From Paracidobacterium acidisoli (GTDB lineage Bacteria; Acidobacteriota; Terriglobia; Terriglobales; Acidobacteriaceae): DNA of 64,000 nt. A program made the translations under genes and the position numbers. The notes under the pieces were generated by a model, which did not search any database, had not been told where the DNA came from, and saw nothing but the letters and a program-made list of their open reading frames with translations. The DNA is taken from assembly GCF_003428625.2 (NCBI RefSeq), contig NZ_QVQT02000003.1, positions 186,001-250,000 of the forward strand. The letters are read 5' to 3'. Every line of letters begins with the position of its first letter. Position 1 is the first letter of the stretch. Shown in pieces: positions 63,143 to 64,000 of this stretch.

Positions 63143-64000
63143 TCAAGAACGATGTCCGGCTCCGGTTTCGATGGTCTGTGTGCCGGGATGAAGCGGCATG
63201 CTGCGGCCCTGCCAGACAAAGTCGCCGCTGAGATCTTTCGGCAGGGTGATGGTGGCCCGGAGCGAGCTGCCGGTGCGCTGGTAGACGACGTGGATCTCGC
63301 CTTCGGCATGGGGCATGGCGGCGTCGAGGTGGTCGAGGCGGCCGAGGTGCGGCTCGATGCGGACGCGGCTGAAGCCGGGCGCGGAGGGGTGAATGCCGGC
63401 GACGACGGTGAGCAGGTCGTAGTTGGGGCTGGCGCTCCAGGCGTGACAGTCGGAACGGGTGGGCTCGGGGGTCTCGGCCCAGGTGCTGAGGCCGAGCTTG
63501 AGCATGTTGTACCAGGGGCCGAGCTGATCGAGGTAAAGGTCGGCGAGGCCGGCGTGCTCCAGCGCGCGTGCGAAGTAGAAGCGGAAGTAAAAGCTCATCT
63601 GCGAGACCGGCGGCAGCGGCTTGCCTTCATAGCTGGCGGTGCCGGCTTCGTTCGAGGCGATGACGCGGCGGAGGATCGGAGCCTGCTCGGCTTTGGGCGC
63701 GACATCGAGCCAGACGGCCATGACATTGGCCTCCTGACTGAAGGTGGGCTTTACGGTGCTGCCGAGCGGCAGGTCGGCGTAGAGGCCGGTCTTCGCGTCC
63801 CATGCGCTGCGGTTGATGGCCTCCGAGGCTTGGGCGATGAGCTCCCGGTAGTGCGCGGCGCGCTCGGGGCTTCCGTATGCGGATTCGAGGTCGGCGGCAT
63901 CTTTGAGCGCTCCGATGAGCTGGAGGGTCAGGTAGGTCGATCCGCCGTCGGCGTTCTGCGGAGGAACGCCGCCCTGGTAGCCGCTGCTCCAGTCGGCGAA
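63143..64000 (-). CDS. GH78-like alpha-L-rhamnosidase, C-terminal part (5' end outside window)
   Basis: The frame runs leftward from the right edge with no break, so about 285 C-terminal residues are present, beginning FADWSSGYQGG. It shows the end of an (alpha/alpha)6-barrel (TYLTLQLIGALKDAADL, TWAETPEPTRSDCHAWSASP, which is the usual C-terminal catalytic-barrel signature) and the closing beta domain (PSAPGFSRVRIEPHLGRLDHL). This matches GH78 alpha-L-rhamnosidases and related six-hairpin glycosidases; the active-site acids lie partly outside the window, so substrate is not certain. A GC-rich hairpin around 63101-63134 is near the stop, without a T-run. Confidence 0.85.
   Translation of the reverse strand, partial: FADWSSGYQGGVPPQNADGGSTYLTLQLIGALKDAADLESAYGSPERAAHYRELIAQASEAINRSAWDAKTGLYADLPLGSTVKPTFSQEANVMAVWLDVAPKAEQAPILRRVIASNEAGTASYEGKPLPPVSQMSFYFRFYFARALEHAGLADLYLDQLGPWYNMLKLGLSTWAETPEPTRSDCHAWSASPNYDLLTVVAGIHPSAPGFSRVRIEPHLGRLDHLDAAMPHAEGEIHVVYQRTGSSLRATITLPKDLSGDFVWQGRSMPLHPGTQTIETGAGHRS

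Overview
The window looks like a chromosome segment of a GC-rich Acidobacteriota (class Terriglobia, Acidobacteriaceae-like). This is inferred from gene content (DUF4384 proteins, GH144- and GH15-type glucan hydrolases, S53 kumamolisin, OPT transporter, GH78-type hydrolase, many secreted TPR proteins) and from palindromic and heptameric intergenic repeats. I see no prophage, integrase, transposase or CRISPR array. Most genes are compact and ordinary; tRNAs, housekeeping enzymes and small operons alternate on both strands.

Left part (1-11.5 kb): a coupled pair of secreted proteins (Ig-like protein, cut by the window edge, and a lipoprotein) reads leftward. Diverging from it is a tight four-gene operon (1791-7451): a transmembrane Ser/Thr kinase with a periplasmic FGE-sulfatase-like domain, two paralogous exported DUF4384 proteins, and an exported caspase-like protease carrying an EF-hand-like loop, a PEGA domain and TPRs. 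This is the best candidate for an undescribed system. Then come tRNA-Cys, a 1-Cys peroxiredoxin, a PhzF-like protein, a stand-alone receiver protein, an orphan LolD/MacB-type ATPase, tRNA-Gly and a second tRNA-Cys with an unrelated body.

Middle-left (11.7-27.5 kb): a novel polytopic membrane protein, TPR proteins, a DksA/TraR zinc finger protein, glutamine cyclotransferase, apt, acylphosphatase, a HEPN gene overlapping an unknown partner, EF-P with Asn at the modification tip, a tandem winged-helix protein, a TrpG/PabA amidotransferase, a gluconolactonase-like lipoprotein, an aspartate-type aminotransferase, an NAD-dependent epimerase, a DinB-like protein and a superoxide dismutase.

Sugar block (27.8-39.7 kb), all on the plus strand: a GH144-like exported glucan hydrolase preceded by a short overlapping reading frame, a cytosolic GH15 glucoamylase, transketolase, rpiB, a HAD phosphatase, 6-phosphogluconate dehydrogenase, glucose-6-phosphate dehydrogenase, 6-phosphogluconolactonase and glucokinase. 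Together they could take glucan to glucose, glucose-6-phosphate and through the whole oxidative pentose phosphate branch.

Right part (39.8-64 kb): copC-copD, an exported M1 aminopeptidase, yggS-yggU, a sodium:solute symporter with a good sigma-70 promoter, a TetR-HlyD-ABC-permease export operon, a VapBC pair, an OPT transporter, an EamA exporter, a Uma2 protein, comF overlapping an HNH endonuclease, a DoxX-like membrane protein, a PAF-acetylhydrolase-like enzyme, a kumamolisin and the 3' part of a GH78-type hydrolase that runs off the edge. Arrays of a 7-bp unit (AGNGATT-like) sit directly 3' of several genes, always in the gene's sense orientation, sometimes supplying the stop codon and in two places giving G-quadruplex-type G runs.
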